From the NCBI GenBank assembly GCA_963277665.1, contig CAUJRU010000137.1, positions 1,116,001-1,180,000 on the forward strand: a DNA stretch of 64,000 nt, written 5' to 3'. Under the pieces are notes generated by a model, which was not told the DNA's origin, did not search any database, and saw only the letters and a program-made list of their open reading frames with translations. Source of the DNA: Viscum album. Its lineage: Eukaryota > Streptophyta > Magnoliopsida > Santalales > Viscaceae. Within the stretch, counting starts at the first letter, position 1, and the number at the start of each line of letters is the position of its first letter. Shown here one piece after another: positions 23,955 to 36,599 of this stretch. The position numbers and the translations under genes were made by a program.

Positions 23955-25056
23955 ATAAATACATGATAATTTTATAATGTAAAATTTTGAAAAATAAAGA
24001 TAACATGTAAGCCAAAAGTAATGAGGGAAGTTCATAAGTTCCATTACCTAAATTCCTTGACTCAGTTGGTACGATCTCCTAACTTATTGAATAATAAAAT
24101 TAAATTTATTAAATAATTTATTTATATCCCTTTTCATCTATATTTTATATATTACTATTATTTTATGTTTTATTAAAATAATTTGGTTTAATTTTTTTTT
24201 CTCAACTCTCCTGAGGGGGTTCATTTCACAGTTCTAAAGTCTCTTCAGTTTATGGATAATTATTGAAGTTATTGTAAAATGGCACTACAACTAAAAAATA
24301 GAAATGATATTATTTTCATTTAATTACATATGTTTATATGTTCCCAAATATCAATATGTGTTCTGAAACAGGGATGAATCATTTAGTATAAATGTTATTG
24401 TTATAGGGTTAGTTCATTTAGGCGGGTTTTCTTACCATCATGAACTAGATCCACTTATTCTAGTTAAATGATTATTCTTACGTTAAAAAACATAAAATAA
24501 GTTATAATATAATTATTTTCATATTTAGAAATTATTTTATCTCTACAACCATCCATGAATGTAGTAGTGAAAAATGAAACATGTCATCCATAGAGGCAGT
24601 GAACAAACAAAAACATGGGTGACTTTCTCAATTTAGAAAAGATGAAAGGATGTTTGATTATGAATATTCCATTAATAAAATAAAAACATAATATAATAAT
24701 AATAATTAATTTATTATAAAAACATAGACATAGTATATTCTACTAGGTATAACAAGAAAAGAATTTAGGAGACTTCAATTGAGAATATTACCTCTTTATT
24801 TGGATGTTAACTCTTACGTTACCCCTTAAGTCTCCTTGGAATAATATTTTGGTATGAAAAAAACTCTTAAAACAAGGGTAGGATGGTTGGGGAGATATTT
24901 GGGTAGATATTTCTGATCAAGGAACTTAGAGTGTATGGAGGAGAGGGTTAGTGAAGGGTAATATTTATTAGTAGAGGAGAAAGATGTGTTTTTGAATATA
25001 ATATTCATTAGTTTATTATTTTTTCTCAATAATTCCAATTATGATGATTCTTGTGA

Positions 25057-25066
25057 CTATATATAG
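25057..25066 (-). promoter_or_regulatory. TATA box of LTR copy D
   Basis: Minus-strand CTATATATAG, followed on that strand by a pyrimidine-rich leader (about 24830-24960). The short minus-strand reading frame at 24826-25038 lies in this leader and is not a convincing gene. Confidence 0.5.
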
Positions 25067-26112
25067 CAATTGGTTACTTTGAGTTTGACAAAATGGTTTC
25101 TTATATGACCCCTTATGCAATTAATCATTTATTTTTCTTATAATGTAAAACTCCATATTTTGTCATATATTACTATTCATAAAAAATCAACATTTTTAGA
25201 AAAATACAAAAAAAAAATCACACTAATCTAATTTCCATGTACTGATTCCAAAAATGTCATCAATTTTATCATATTTTTTTTATAAATACATGAAATTTAA
25301 TATTTAAATAAAATCATTATTTATTGATCTTTTTATAAAACAATCAAATTTACAACACTTAGAAAAATTATTTATGGTTGCATAAATTTATATTATCATA
25401 TCTGTAAAAATATATATTATTAATGATACCATTTTATTAATTTTTTAAATCTTTAAAATTTGTCATATTAATTTAATTTAATGGAGATAAATTATATATG
25501 TTTTTTCAAAAATATAATTATGATTTCCTTATTTCAAACATTTATTCTATTATATTTCAAATATTAATTTAATAAAATTATGATATGAACTCATTATATT
25601 ATTTCTAAAATATTATTTTACTATTCCATTGGTTATTTTACTATTCTTAACAGACATATTACTATTCCAACAGTCAGATTACTATTCCAATCGTCAGATA
25701 AAGACCATGTAATGATTATATCACAATGGTAACATTATCCTTTTAACCCTATATATATATATATATCTCCATTTTCATACTTTATATGACACTAATTCAA
25801 TTATAATTTTTTTTAGACTTTCCTTCATAATGATATCATATTCCTAATTCTTCCCTATAATTTTATAGTCTTTATATAATGAGTAATATTCATGATAGAT
25901 TTTAGGCTTATGGAGTTTGCCTTATTTTTTTCACTATTATTTGATGTTTATCTCCTTGTACTATTGTTTTCTAGTATAGAAAATATTATTTCATGCCCTA
26001 TCACATTTCTATTAAATGAAAAAGTTTTCCTATGGGAATCTATTTCATAATAAGGTAGTCATTTTGAAACATTAGTTCTTTTAACAATAAAGGGGATTTT
26101 TGGGTCATTACA

Positions 26113-26960
26113 CATTTGGTTAAAACAACTACCACGTAAATGGAAAATCAAATAATTCTATAATGAAAAATTCAAGAAATAATAGAAACTTATACCAAGT
26201 TGATATGATATAAAATATCTATCTATTAATAGTGGAAGAGAAAAAGTAGATCGCAACATCTAAGGTTTGTCCATGTCAGTCAATAAAGTATAGTGACCCT
26301 GTCAAAATTCAGTGTAGAAGTGGATATTTCTATCATGAATCAAGAAAAAGAAAATATTTGTTAATAATACTTGTGTGGATAGTTGGTTTCAAATCTATAT
26401 CCTCTAATTAAGAAGAGTTCCTTAGGTTTTCTAAATTTGGTTTTCATTTATGCAGGCAATCTGATTACCTAGACATGAATATATAGTGAGATTAATTTCA
26501 TCATATTTATGGGTGATTATAGTAGTATGGGATTCTCCATGTTTATATGTTCAAAAAAGTGATGGATTGTATAAAAATATATTAAAGAAGAGGAGAAAAT
26601 AAAACCAAAAAGAGTATAAAAACCCTTATATCTGACAATGCAATGGAGTACACATCCTATGAGGTCAAAAATTATCTTAAAAAGTATGATATTAATCATA
26701 ACATGACTTCACAGAGAAACCATAATCAAAATAGGTTTATGAAAAGAATAAATCTGATGGTCAATAATATGGAAAAGTCATTTTTGAGGGATATTAATAT
26801 CTCATATAATAAATAGAAACAAGTGATTAAAGTGACTATCGATACTTAAAAAAGAATACTACGTAGTTCTAGTATATTAGAGATTATATAAAAAATCAAT
26901 CATGAAAGTAAACCATCTTTAAATAATCATAGAGTATTTGAGTAAATGTTTTTCATCTGA
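26113..26960 (+). pseudogene. Copia-1 integrase (relic)
   Basis: The core is visible after the copy D insert: GDYSSMGF (about 26510-26535, around the first catalytic Asp region), ENKTKKSIKTLISDNAMEYTS (about 26595-26657; SDN carries the second catalytic Asp) and NHNMTSQRNHNQNRFMKRIN (about 26693-26750), which corresponds to the H-x8-PQQNGVxERxN block with the catalytic Glu region altered. The match is to plant Ty1/copia integrases. Stops and frame breaks lie between blocks. Confidence 0.75.
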
Positions 26961-27379
26961 AATAAGTAATTAAATCAAAATAAAATGGTGATGTAATGGA
27001 TAAAGACATAGTCTTAGGCTACTCAACAAATAGAAAGGCCTATAAATTCTTCAGGAAAATGATCAACAGAATATCTGAGAGTAGTTATATAATAGTTTTT
27101 GAGAATGAAACCAAAGTTAATTTTAGAAATTCTATTTTTGAAGAAGTTTTTGATGAAAGTTAATGGAAAAATATTGATTTTTGAGAATCTCTAAATGTTC
27201 ACATTGATGATGATTCTGATATTGAATCTATAAAAGAACAAATTAAAGAGATGAATCAACATGGTACAAATTTAATAATGAAATAGTCTCATGTTTATCC
27301 AGAAAATATAATTATATAAAATATTCTACGAATAAATTTCAAAGTATTAATGGAGTAGAGAAAACTAATCTATTATTCA

Positions 27380-28100
27380 AGATATATCCCACTATATTTA
27401 AAGAAACAGTGAAAGAGGAATCATGGGTTAAATACATGAATGAAGAATTAGTTCAAATTGATAAAAATAAAACATGGCAGCTTTTGGAAATAGTAAAGTA
27501 ACATACTATGATTGGTAACAAATGGGTCTTCAAGAAAAAGATGGTAGAAAATGGAATAGTAATCCAAAGTAATGAAATAATGGTTTATAAAGGATATTCT
27601 TAAGTTGAAGGAATTGGTGTTGAAGAAATATTTTCTCCAATGACCGAAATAGATTCAATTATACTCATTCTAGTGGTGGTTATCCAAATAAAGTTCAAAG
27701 TGTTTCAAAAGTATGTGAAGAATTAATTTCTAAATGGATTCATTAATGAAGAGGTATATATCAAACAATTGGTTGGATATATTCTTTGAAATGATAATTG
27801 TATAGTGTATAGTTTGAAAAAAAGACTCGTATGGACAAATCAAGAACCTAATGATTTATTTTCAAGGATTAATGATTTATTGGGGTAGATATAATTTAAA
27901 AGAGGAATGTTTTATCATAATCCCTATGTAAAAATTTCTAGATAGGAGTAGTCTATGGTGTTGGTATTTTTAGATAAAATTATATTTAGTCATAGTATGT
28001 ATAATTATATGGATAATTTTTCAAAATTTATGAGTTTTATGTTTGAAATATCAATGATCAAAGAGTTGAATTTTTTTTAGGGATTAAAGTTCCTTAAGGG
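27380..28100 (+). pseudogene. Copia-1 reverse transcriptase (relic)
   Basis: The start of the domain is clear: SWVKYMNEELVQIDKNKTWQ (about 27424-27483), then IGNKWVFKKKMVENG (about 27510-27560) and IFSPMTEIDSI (about 27630-27660), as in copia RT. The catalytic region near 27956-27985 reads FLDKIIFSHS, so the second Asp of the usual Y-V-D-D is a lysine. It is followed by FEISMIKELNFF (the FEMSMMGEL block, about 28045). The polymerase is dead on this residue as well as on stops. Confidence 0.8.
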
Positions 28101-28299
28101 GTAAAATTAACCCTATATAGAAGAATAAATAGTAGTTTAAAGTATCCTACTGTGACTAGGAAAGATATTTTTTGTGTTATATTCTTGGTAATGAGGTTTT
28201 AAAACATTCATAATAAGGAAGATCTCCCATTGGTGAGAATAATAATAAGGTATGTTCAAGGAAATTTAAATTATTATTTTTTGTTTAAATATATAAATA

Positions 28300-28690
28300 A
28301 AATGGATTTACTTTCATATTTGGATACTGATTGGGATGGAAATATTTTTTATTGAAAATTCACAATTGGTGGAGTTTTTTTACATTGTAAATAATTATGT
28401 TGGATGGCTAAGAAAAAAATAATATTATATTTCTTTAAGAACAAAAAATGTGGAATATGATTCAATAACGAAAGATTAGAAACAATATGTCTTTATAAAG
28501 AAACAATTTTCATACATCCTTGAAATTTTATAATAGACAATGATTATTCAGTGTAATAAAAAAATTATATTGAGTTATCTAAAACTCTAGTTCAACATGC
28601 TTTTATGAATCATATTTATATACAATACCATTTCAAAATGATGAAATTGGGGAACAACATAGTTCATGCTATAATTAATTATACCTAATG
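28300..28690 (+). pseudogene. Copia-1 RNase H (relic)
   Basis: YLDTDWDGNIF (about 28318-28350) is the first Asp block (YxDADWAG). YISLRTKNVEYDSI (about 28418-28460) is the SLSTAEAEYxA block. The C-terminal part reads TLVQHAFMNHIYIQYHF (about 28590-28640), matching NPVxHxRTKHIDIxYHF. It lies directly after RT. Confidence 0.75.
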
Positions 28691-28699
28691 ATCAAATGT

Positions 28700-30679
28700 A
28701 TTTTATATTCAAAAATACATTTGCATATGATTTTTTTTAAAGTTATATGAGGAACTTCAGAGTTCATCCAATATCCTCAAACAAAACATGTTCGTAAGTT
28801 CCAATCTCTATATTTTATCTCATGTTATATCTGAAGCATTCTTTTCTTTCAGGATTATATATTGTTTTAGGCATCAAATAAATGGAGAGACATTATACTG
28901 GGGGAGTTTTAAAAAGAGAAGTGATATATAAAAATCATAGAAAACATTGAAGAAATTGATATTTTCTCTTGTTTCCTACCCAATATTTGTCTCACGTAAG
29001 ATTGGAGAAAATATTAAAGACACTTTTATTATTTTATAATGTTTTATAAAATTAAATAACCCTTTTATTTTAATTTAATGGGGGAGTGAGTTTTAAAATC
29101 CTCTCAAATTATAAGTGATTATTTCCACAGTGAGTATTAAGATTTTTTTGAAAAGTGATCAATTCAAACAAAATACAAAGGCGGAGAATTTTGGAACCAA
29201 ATATATTTTTTGATTGTATTTTTTGTAAATAAATTTTTTCTATTGGAAGTTGTTTGGAAATATTTTAAAATTTATGGAAATGGTTGGAAGAATTTATAAT
29301 TTTGATATATGTTAATTGAAACCATGTGAAAATAAATAGACCATGTTGTAAGGATAAAGTTCAAACCAAAACATAAAAAATAGATTATATTGTAAGGTCC
29401 ATTGTGTTGTGTAAGGGTTAACTGGATTCTATGTAAGGGTTATAAGATATATTATGCAATCCCATTAGCCACACTATAATGTTTCTTGTATTTTAAATAA
29501 AATACAACAAAGTAGCATGAATCCCAATAGTAGAATCAAGCGTGATGGAGAATGAGGAGTTCCCAGAATGGGTCATTATTGCATAGTTGGAAGGACCACA
29601 ACTCTAGGTGGAACCATGGATATGATAATTTTTTAGAGAAACGTGGTGAACCTTTAGGACTAGTTGGGACCTAAGGTATTTTACGGTGATTTGATGCTTA
29701 TTCTAATGTAAGGATGAAAACCACACAAAAATTAAAGTTCAATGTGGGATTCAATAATTATAAGCTACACCACAACCCAAGTGACTATGACACAAAGTAC
29801 AGAGAGATATAATTCCAAAAATATACGAATTATGACCACACCACAACATGTTCTTGGAAACATGAAGGGTGTATTTCTGGTAGTGTGAAGGTTTAATATT
29901 TTTCAGAGTCTACATGACTTTACACCATGGAGATATAGACCACACTACATTCATGATGGAAAGGAATTCTTCCATGAAATATAAAGTGACTACATCATGG
30001 ATGGTCTGATTTGAGCAGTGTGATCATTGAGTTCTATATCAAGTATACAAGATTTTATACTATGAGGATGTCCTTTGCATTACAACCCTTATATTAGTTG
30101 AAAAACATTTAATTCAAAACTGAATTAACATACCTCAAAGGGGTATTCTATGTTGTGTGGTATGGATTCTTTAAAATCCATTTTTTTATTATGTAGCTTT
30201 ATCTTGAAGTTTTTACAGGTGGATAAACATATAATACCCTCAAATTTGAATTTAATAGTTGATATTGGATTAAAGAATAATCAAAGAAGAATAAATAAAT
30301 AAGTTAAGTGATGATTGAATTTTAAAATTATAAATTAATACATTCACTGATATATATAATTCTACTAGGAAAGATAAAGCAATCACATAGAATAAATAAG
30401 GGAGTGAAATTTAATTTTAGAGATTAGATTATCTATTGTGATGGTAAATATTTATTATCTTATATTTATTGATGAAGAGTGATCATATTGATGTTCTTTG
30501 AAGTTCAAGGTTGAAATAGAGGTTTTTATGTGAATAAGAGTATCATGAATAAAACCTTTGTTGGTTATTATTAAACTTTATATTTAAATGTAGTATGATC
30601 AACCAACATCATGATCTTTTCGATCACTCTTGAAATAAGTAAGTGGAAGAGAGGAAGAGGCTATGGACCTTAGTGGAGT
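28700..30679. other. Copia-1 region after pol, no gene recognised
   Basis: About 2 kb between RNase H and the recognisable LTR end. A polypurine-tract-like ACTGGGGGAGT at about 28897-28907 may mark the 3' LTR start, giving an LTR of about 2 kb. A second similar run, AATGGGGGAGTGAG, is at about 29079-29092. Several short motifs of CCACACCACA/ACACCATGG type recur at 29740-29960. I see no reading frame with family resemblance, so an env-like gene is not supported. Confidence 0.4.
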
Positions 30680-30950
30680 AGTGGGTCCTTCTTAATGTTT
30701 TAATCACCTACTAGTGAAGTAATTGTTAATCGATATATGAACACATCATTTATATGTTCTCCTTGGACAATCATTTTATAGAAAAACCAAATAAAGTTGG
30801 CATTCTCGTGATCTTTATATTCCTACATATGGTCATGATTGAAAATTATATTAAAGTATTCTTTTCCAATGTAAAGAAAATATCCAATTTTATCCCAAGA
30901 GAAGAAGAAGTTTCATCACCCCAATTCACCCCTATGAGGGTGTAAAATGG
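30680..30950 (+). repeat. Copia-1 3' LTR, recognisable end
   Basis: Matches 20060-20335 (shared TGGAGTAGTGG, CTAGTGAAGTA, GATCTTTATATTCCTA and CATCACCCCAATTCACCC in the same order). The 63-codon open frame at 30754-30945 lies wholly inside this LTR end and is not a gene. Confidence 0.65.
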
Positions 30951-32050
30951 GACAATGATATAATAGTAACTCAAATTTGTTCATAAAGAGATCAGATATT
31001 CTTTTTATGTGTACCTTTTGATCTATAACTATCCTATTAACCACACAAATGACATTATTCCCATGGCGCTACTTTTAACATGGACCATACATAACATAAA
31101 ATTGTTCCCTAATATAGATTTATAAAAAACTTAATTTGATTTCCAAATATCCAAACACATATTTAGATTCCAATGCTCTTAAGAATGTTTCTAAAACTGT
31201 AGTGGTTGGAGAGTAGTGTTAAGGGTTAAAATAAAAAATTTATGAAATTAATTTCCTTCAATGAAATAAATAAAGAGGGAAAAACTTTTATGTAGTATCT
31301 AAAATTGATCCTTTTAAAAAAAATATTCTTTAAAAAATTATAGTAGTGGAAATAATCTGTTTAAAAAAAGTAAAATAAAACCGAAAAAGTTAATGTGATG
31401 ACTAAAAAATGAAATAAAATTTCACAAAACCCCATGCCAGCAATGAAATGTACTCGAACATGTCTCTAAAAATTAATTTATGGATTCCTTGTAGAAAAGT
31501 GTGAAGTATTAAATTTTATTACATTGTGATAAATAATGAATTAATGTACAATAATATATAAATATAGGGGTGAGTATTAACTTATTAACATATGTCATAG
31601 GAATATTTTTCCTTTCTTGGGAAAATTAATAATGGATGTTTATTATTAATAAAAATTGGAAATAAATTTCCCCAAATCATTGATTTTTCAATAAACTACC
31701 ATAAAAAAGAATATAATATCTATATATTTATCATTTCATAAAAAATCACATTTTTATAAAAATATAAATTTTAAAACATTGATATAAATTAAAATAATAA
31801 ATCACGTTATCTCGCCAAAAATGTCTTTTATAATTTTTTTTTCAAAAGTTACATTTAAAAATCAACATTTCAAAAACTTAACCAACATAAACTCCTCATT
31901 TAGATTAAGTATCCCTAGATAATTCCAATCATCTAAAATTACCTTAATATTAGTCTAAAATAGAGCACATTTAATTAATTTTAGCTATATATCTGTAATT
32001 AATCATCATTAACCTATAAGGATTCAACTCATAACTTACTTGTTCATATG
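30951..32050. other. AT-rich stretch, nothing recognised
   Basis: Low-complexity AT-rich sequence. If the LINE relic to the right were complete, its reverse transcriptase would lie here on the minus strand, but I find no RT motif in any frame. No tRNA or tandem array is visible. Confidence 0.4.
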
Positions 32051-32069
32051 TGGAAGAGTCATCACCCAT

Positions 32070-32790
32070 TTATATATTATACCCAAACCATTTTATTTAA
32101 TTATTCTATGATATAGGGACTTTGGTGTTCAAAAACATGGGAGTATGGTTTGAAAAATTTTGAGGGATAAAATCTTGTATCAAATTGAAAAATAGAGCCA
32201 GAACATGGTTATTTAAGAGGAATATATATATTATGACCCAGGTTTTATTTTTAGACTTTTTATTATTTCTCTAAATAATGTTATCTCCTCAAAAGTCAAT
32301 ATTCAAAAATTGATTATTCATTATTTTTTTTTAATTCTTCCATAGTTCTACTAGAAAACGGGTAGCCTCCTTTTTTTGTGCCATTAAGAATGAAATTAAA
32401 GACTTAACCCATAATCCAAGATAAGGCCCCTTGAATTAAATCCAAATGGTCTTCCCAGTGCTGGACTATTTTAATTATGTCACATTTATCATATACAATG
32501 AATATAATTGAAGGAGAGTTGTCTATAATTTTCTAAGTAACCCACTGATATGAAAAATTTATCAGATCCAACACCATGTTAGAGTTATAAAAAAAATCCA
32601 AATATGTCTATTACATGTATGAAAGGTTTATTTTTTTTACCTCACATATTCAGTAATTTATTCCAATTTATGTTTTGGATCAAGGATAACAAAAGTGAAA
32701 CATTTAACCTCTTATGTTATTTTCTTAGAAATCCACACTTAGTTAGTGGTCTGATTCCCCTGGAATTCTAGATCATAAATGATTACATTG
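32070..32790 (-). pseudogene. LINE endonuclease (ORF2 N-terminal part, relic)
   Basis: Minus-strand translation gives NSRGIRPLTKCGFLRK near 32700-32770, like the WNxRGLxxPxKxxxV start of plant L1 endonuclease. Near 32350-32400 it gives LSWIMG, stop, VFNFILN and KKGGYPF, corresponding to the catalytic PWxxxGDFNxIL...RxGG block with the Asp codon changed. SNHTPMFLN (about 32100-32130) corresponds to the SDHSPxxL block that carries the last catalytic residues. In active LINEs the enzyme nicks target DNA. Confidence 0.6.
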
Positions 32791-33839
32791 AAAAAACATT
32801 ACAGGGTCCTTTCTAACCATGTTATCACTACTTGGTTGAATGACAGATATGATACTAGAACTATATAGAGTGGAGGCATGAGTTGAAATTATGCCATTAT
32901 TTAGGGCTCCTCCTAATTGGTACATTTTCTTGATTCAACCTTTGGGTGGAGTGGTAGACTGAATACCTCCCTCCAATCTATCCAAAAAATTAGAAATAGT
33001 TATATATGTGTTGGAGTGCATAAGAAACTAATTCCTTGGTTATTTAAAATATTGTGATAATGGGAAACTATTTTATGGGTAAAGAATGTTGATTGAAAAT
33101 AATTCGATCAATAGAAGCTGAAATTAAATCACCATCTATACCCACTATATCATACACACCTTATCTTTTAATAAGAGAATCTTTAGAATTTATCCTATGA
33201 AAACTATATATGTCACCCATTGATACATATATTGAAGAGGGATCTACCAAATAAAGACTAAAAGGATTCATAGAGATAATATCCTTCGTATAAAAAGGAA
33301 TATTCAATATAGGTTTTTTGATTCGTAACACTAATTTCTAGCACTTTATTCTACTCATAATGTCTAAATGGTTCTCGATCATTACTTGAACTAATGGGAG
33401 AAAGGAGTAGAGAATCACACTGATGTTGCACACAGGGTTGGGTGGGGGGGACCCTGAATTGAGGATAGTCCTTGTTTTTTTTATCTAAAATAGTAGGATC
33501 CCTGGGTGGATAAGTAAAAACCATTAAGCGACACTAATTAGTTCATTATTCATGATATCCTTAGAAAAATGTACCTGAAAAAGATGAGTGACCTTGGGTG
33601 GAATGGTGGAACACTCAATTAGAAACACTCCAATAGCTCCGATGATCTCACAAACCTATTCATCCCAACCTTCAAAGATACCTGAATGAGAATTACCTTG
33701 AATATTTTGGTCCAATTTGAAACTAGTATTTGAATATTTATGAAATATTGGAGGATAATAACTTGGAGTGATCCATTATATCGAGGGTAATACCAACGAG
33801 GGTATCATACAATGAACATTCTCTCCTATAACCTCTTAA

Positions 33840-34490
33840 TGCATCACTAAAGGCATTGGTCAAGAAAAATTACAAAAATCAAAGTGAACATGTCCATAAA
33901 TGAGGAAATTTAAGAAAAATAAAACCATGTTGAAGATGACAAGCCTATAAATAAATGAAAATTAATATATATCTCAAAGAAAAATTCATGAATGGAAATC
34001 CATCTAGAGGTCTATCTCTACAAAACATTATGTTGATGTAAACTAATATAATTTTAAAATGGAGATTTTTTTATATAGAAAACAACCAAAATAATCACTA
34101 ATATGCTTCATGATCATTGGGTTATGGAATGGAAGAGGTAATTTAGGAAGATGAACCCAAATCTACACCATTATGGGATCCTTCCCTTTGTGCATGAGAA
34201 TCAACCACTTATAAAATAGAAACCTTATTTTTTTTAAATATAATAATCAATCGCCCAAGCTTATATGGTGTTATATTCAGAGAACAAATGGATAGAGAGA
34301 TATTTTTCATTTATGACTGAAACCTTGGTTAGATTAGATATGTTCCATGAGGTTTAAGAGATTCATTCCAAAACCCCAATAATTGGGGGATATCCTCTAA
34401 ATTTTGAAACTAGAATCAGTAAATAGAAATAAACAAATGAGTTGAAATCATATTTTAAAATATCATCCACGAATAAGAGGGATTGGCCTA
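33840..34490 (-). pseudogene. LINE ORF1-like DUF4283 protein (relic)
   Basis: Minus-strand translation near 34110-34175 reads VWVHLPKLPLPFHNPMIM, then ISDYFGCFL, matching the plant pattern VWVRLPNLPLHFWxxxxLxxIGxxLGxFL. Further down, VEIDLxMDF matches ARICVEMDLSKGLP, and IYGHVHFDF near 33880-33900 matches the zinc-knuckle region (CxxxGHxxxxC) with its cysteines lost. This type of protein binds RNA in L1 elements; DUF4283 also occurs in derived host genes, but here stops and frame breaks rule out function. Confidence 0.6.
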
Positions 34491-34499
34491 TCAAGACAA

Positions 34500-36599
34500 G
34501 AGGTAGAGGATCTACATCACCACTGATTAATATAAAACTCTTATCATGTACTTATCTATATCATTTATTCTTATTTCATTCTATTTAGATAACCTATAGT
34601 GAAAAACTAATGGGTTCGAAACATGATTTTATCTAGAAATTAAAAGCAATTATAAAACCATCTAAATGTAGTCATACCAAGACAACATCATAATTCAAAT
34701 ATTCCAATCTCGGTAGATATTTATCTCTAAAAAAATTTATTACACTAAAATATAAATAATATAAAATATTCTATCCAACTCACACTTCAACACTACTATC
34801 TATTACATATTTATAATTTTATAGAGAATGTAATCCACATGTATAAGAAGTATGATAAAATACCTATCATAGTTAAAAAAATAATGGAAATGATCCATAT
34901 TAATATATATATATATATATAAGAACTAGCTTTTATTTTACCTAGAAAACTCTTATTCCATTCCATGGGAAACTATTTTAGACCATACATAATCTATTTA
35001 ACACTATACTCTAGATCCACCCTACTGCATTATTTATATTCATCCATTTTACTATGAAAATTTCTTCCTCAAAATCACCACGAAGTAATTTTATCTCCCT
35101 ATAAAATTTCTCAAGATAGAGACCTTCCAACATAACCATTCTAACAATTTTTTATATTTTTGTATGATTAACCGTTAGAGAGAATATCTAAATAAAATTA
35201 ATCCATTCATTTCATTGAAATTATTTCACAAAAAACATTCCCTTATACCATTTTACACCATCAATTTATACTTTAAATAGTAAACACTTTTTTTTAATGT
35301 TCTCACTTCCCTATAATTAAATATATATTCTCCAATGATTTAATCACATTAAGGGAATATATATATATTCCTTTATTCTTTACTCCTACAGTTTTAGTCA
35401 CCTATACTTGATATATCTTCTATACTTTAGGGATGACCATAACCAGTCAAAAGAAAGTATTAAGAGTTCAATTCAAATATACACATCATTATTCCATCCC
35501 TATTAGTTCTTTTTGAAACCAAGAGGCCCAAACACACCTCAAGTGGGGTGGGGAGTTATAAACACATTTTATATATATTTTATCTTATTCCCATGAATTA
35601 ATGAACTATTTAAATACATAAAATATAATCATACATCCATAATAATCACAAATAGAGAAATTTAAACAAGGCATGATAATTTTACTTGGTTCACCTATAA
35701 GGGATATGTCCAGGGAGTAAACACCAATGATGTGTAGATGTGATAAAATTTATTATGCTAAAATAGATTAATAGATATAGTTTTACATTAATTGTCAATA
35801 TATTCTAGGCTCACTACCCTTACAATTTAGCTTAGGGATTTTCATACTACCTCTCGTGGGATACTACCACTGAATCCTCCTTTTTCACAACATTAGATGG
35901 TTTTATTATTGGTTTATTAACATGAAGTTCTTTTTAATATTTTAAATAATGTGTAATTTAATTTTAGTTAATTAATATAGAATATTATACTTTAATTAAA
36001 CTTACAATCTCAGTCTATTACCTTGTGAAAATTTTCCTTATACATAGATCCTTCTCTATTTTCCCTTTGAGAAACTCCTTAATAGTCTATTATTCACAAA
36101 ACTACTTTGTGGTCATATATTTAAAAAATGAATTAAAAAAGTTCCCTTCATGAAAATCCTTTGCATAATTCTTTTGACAATACATGTTTATAGTCCACCT
36201 TATATGAAAATAATTATTCTCAGAAATTTTATTTATCTTTGAAAATGATTCTATTGCGCATTTGATTTTTCTTTTTAGGAACAATTATTTTAATTGAAAA
36301 TTAAGTGATCAATTACCTATAATAATAATTTAATATCTTCTCTATATTTAATGAGGCGATTAGTAGGCCATTTTAAGGAAAATTATCTATGAATACTTTC
36401 TTTGTATAAGATTACTATTTTTTACATTTTCATAACCTCACTTAATATAAGATTCACCCTTTGAAACAAAAAAGGATCACCACATCAATTTTTAAAATGA
36501 TTATGGATTTAATGTTGGGAATGTGCAAAGCCTAATTTTTTTTAAATTAATATTATCAACTAGAAAGATTGGTTTCATAATATCTTCTATTTTTTGAAG
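34500..36599. other. AT-rich stretch with no recognised gene
   Basis: Between the LINE relic and Copia-2. It contains a TA microsatellite (34903-34920) and short AT-rich open frames without family resemblance, such as a 60-codon minus-strand frame at 36102-36284. I cannot assign any part of it. Confidence 0.4.
34903..34920. repeat. TA dinucleotide microsatellite
   Basis: Uninterrupted (AT) run of about nine units. Confidence 0.85.

Larger units (their letters stand above)
22819..26112 (-). mobile_element. Solo-LTR-like insert (copy D) inside Copia-1
   Basis: The ends are inverted TGTAATGA...TCATTACA, as expected for an LTR, and copia coding sequence lies on both sides. On the minus strand it has a TATA box (25057-25066) about 2240 bp before its end, the same spacing as in the giant LTRs A-C. 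It also shares a block (24546-24603) with copy B (56104-56165) and copy C (62343-62400), including the core GAGGCAGT. No internal region, primer site or polypurine tract is present, so it looks like a solo LTR of a related family. No target duplication is visible (TATAG left, CATTT right). The CpG-rich hairpin is not recognisable here. Confidence 0.6.
32050..34500 (-). mobile_element. LINE (L1-type) relic
   Basis: Minus-strand order is ORF1-like protein with a DUF4283-type domain, then an apurinic endonuclease, as in plant L1 LINEs. The reverse transcriptase expected after the endonuclease is not recognisable at 31-32 kb, so the element is broken or its 3' part is beyond recognition. Neither poly(A) tail nor target duplication was found. 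Confidence 0.65.

Noticed and set aside
22814..26117. Target duplication for LTR copy D
   Set aside because: TATAG on the left and CATTT on the right do not match; the insert is called from its termini, layout and interrupted coding only.
28700..30400. Possible env-like gene of a SIRE-type copia element
   Set aside because: No reading frame of useful length or resemblance; a long LTR explains the position better.
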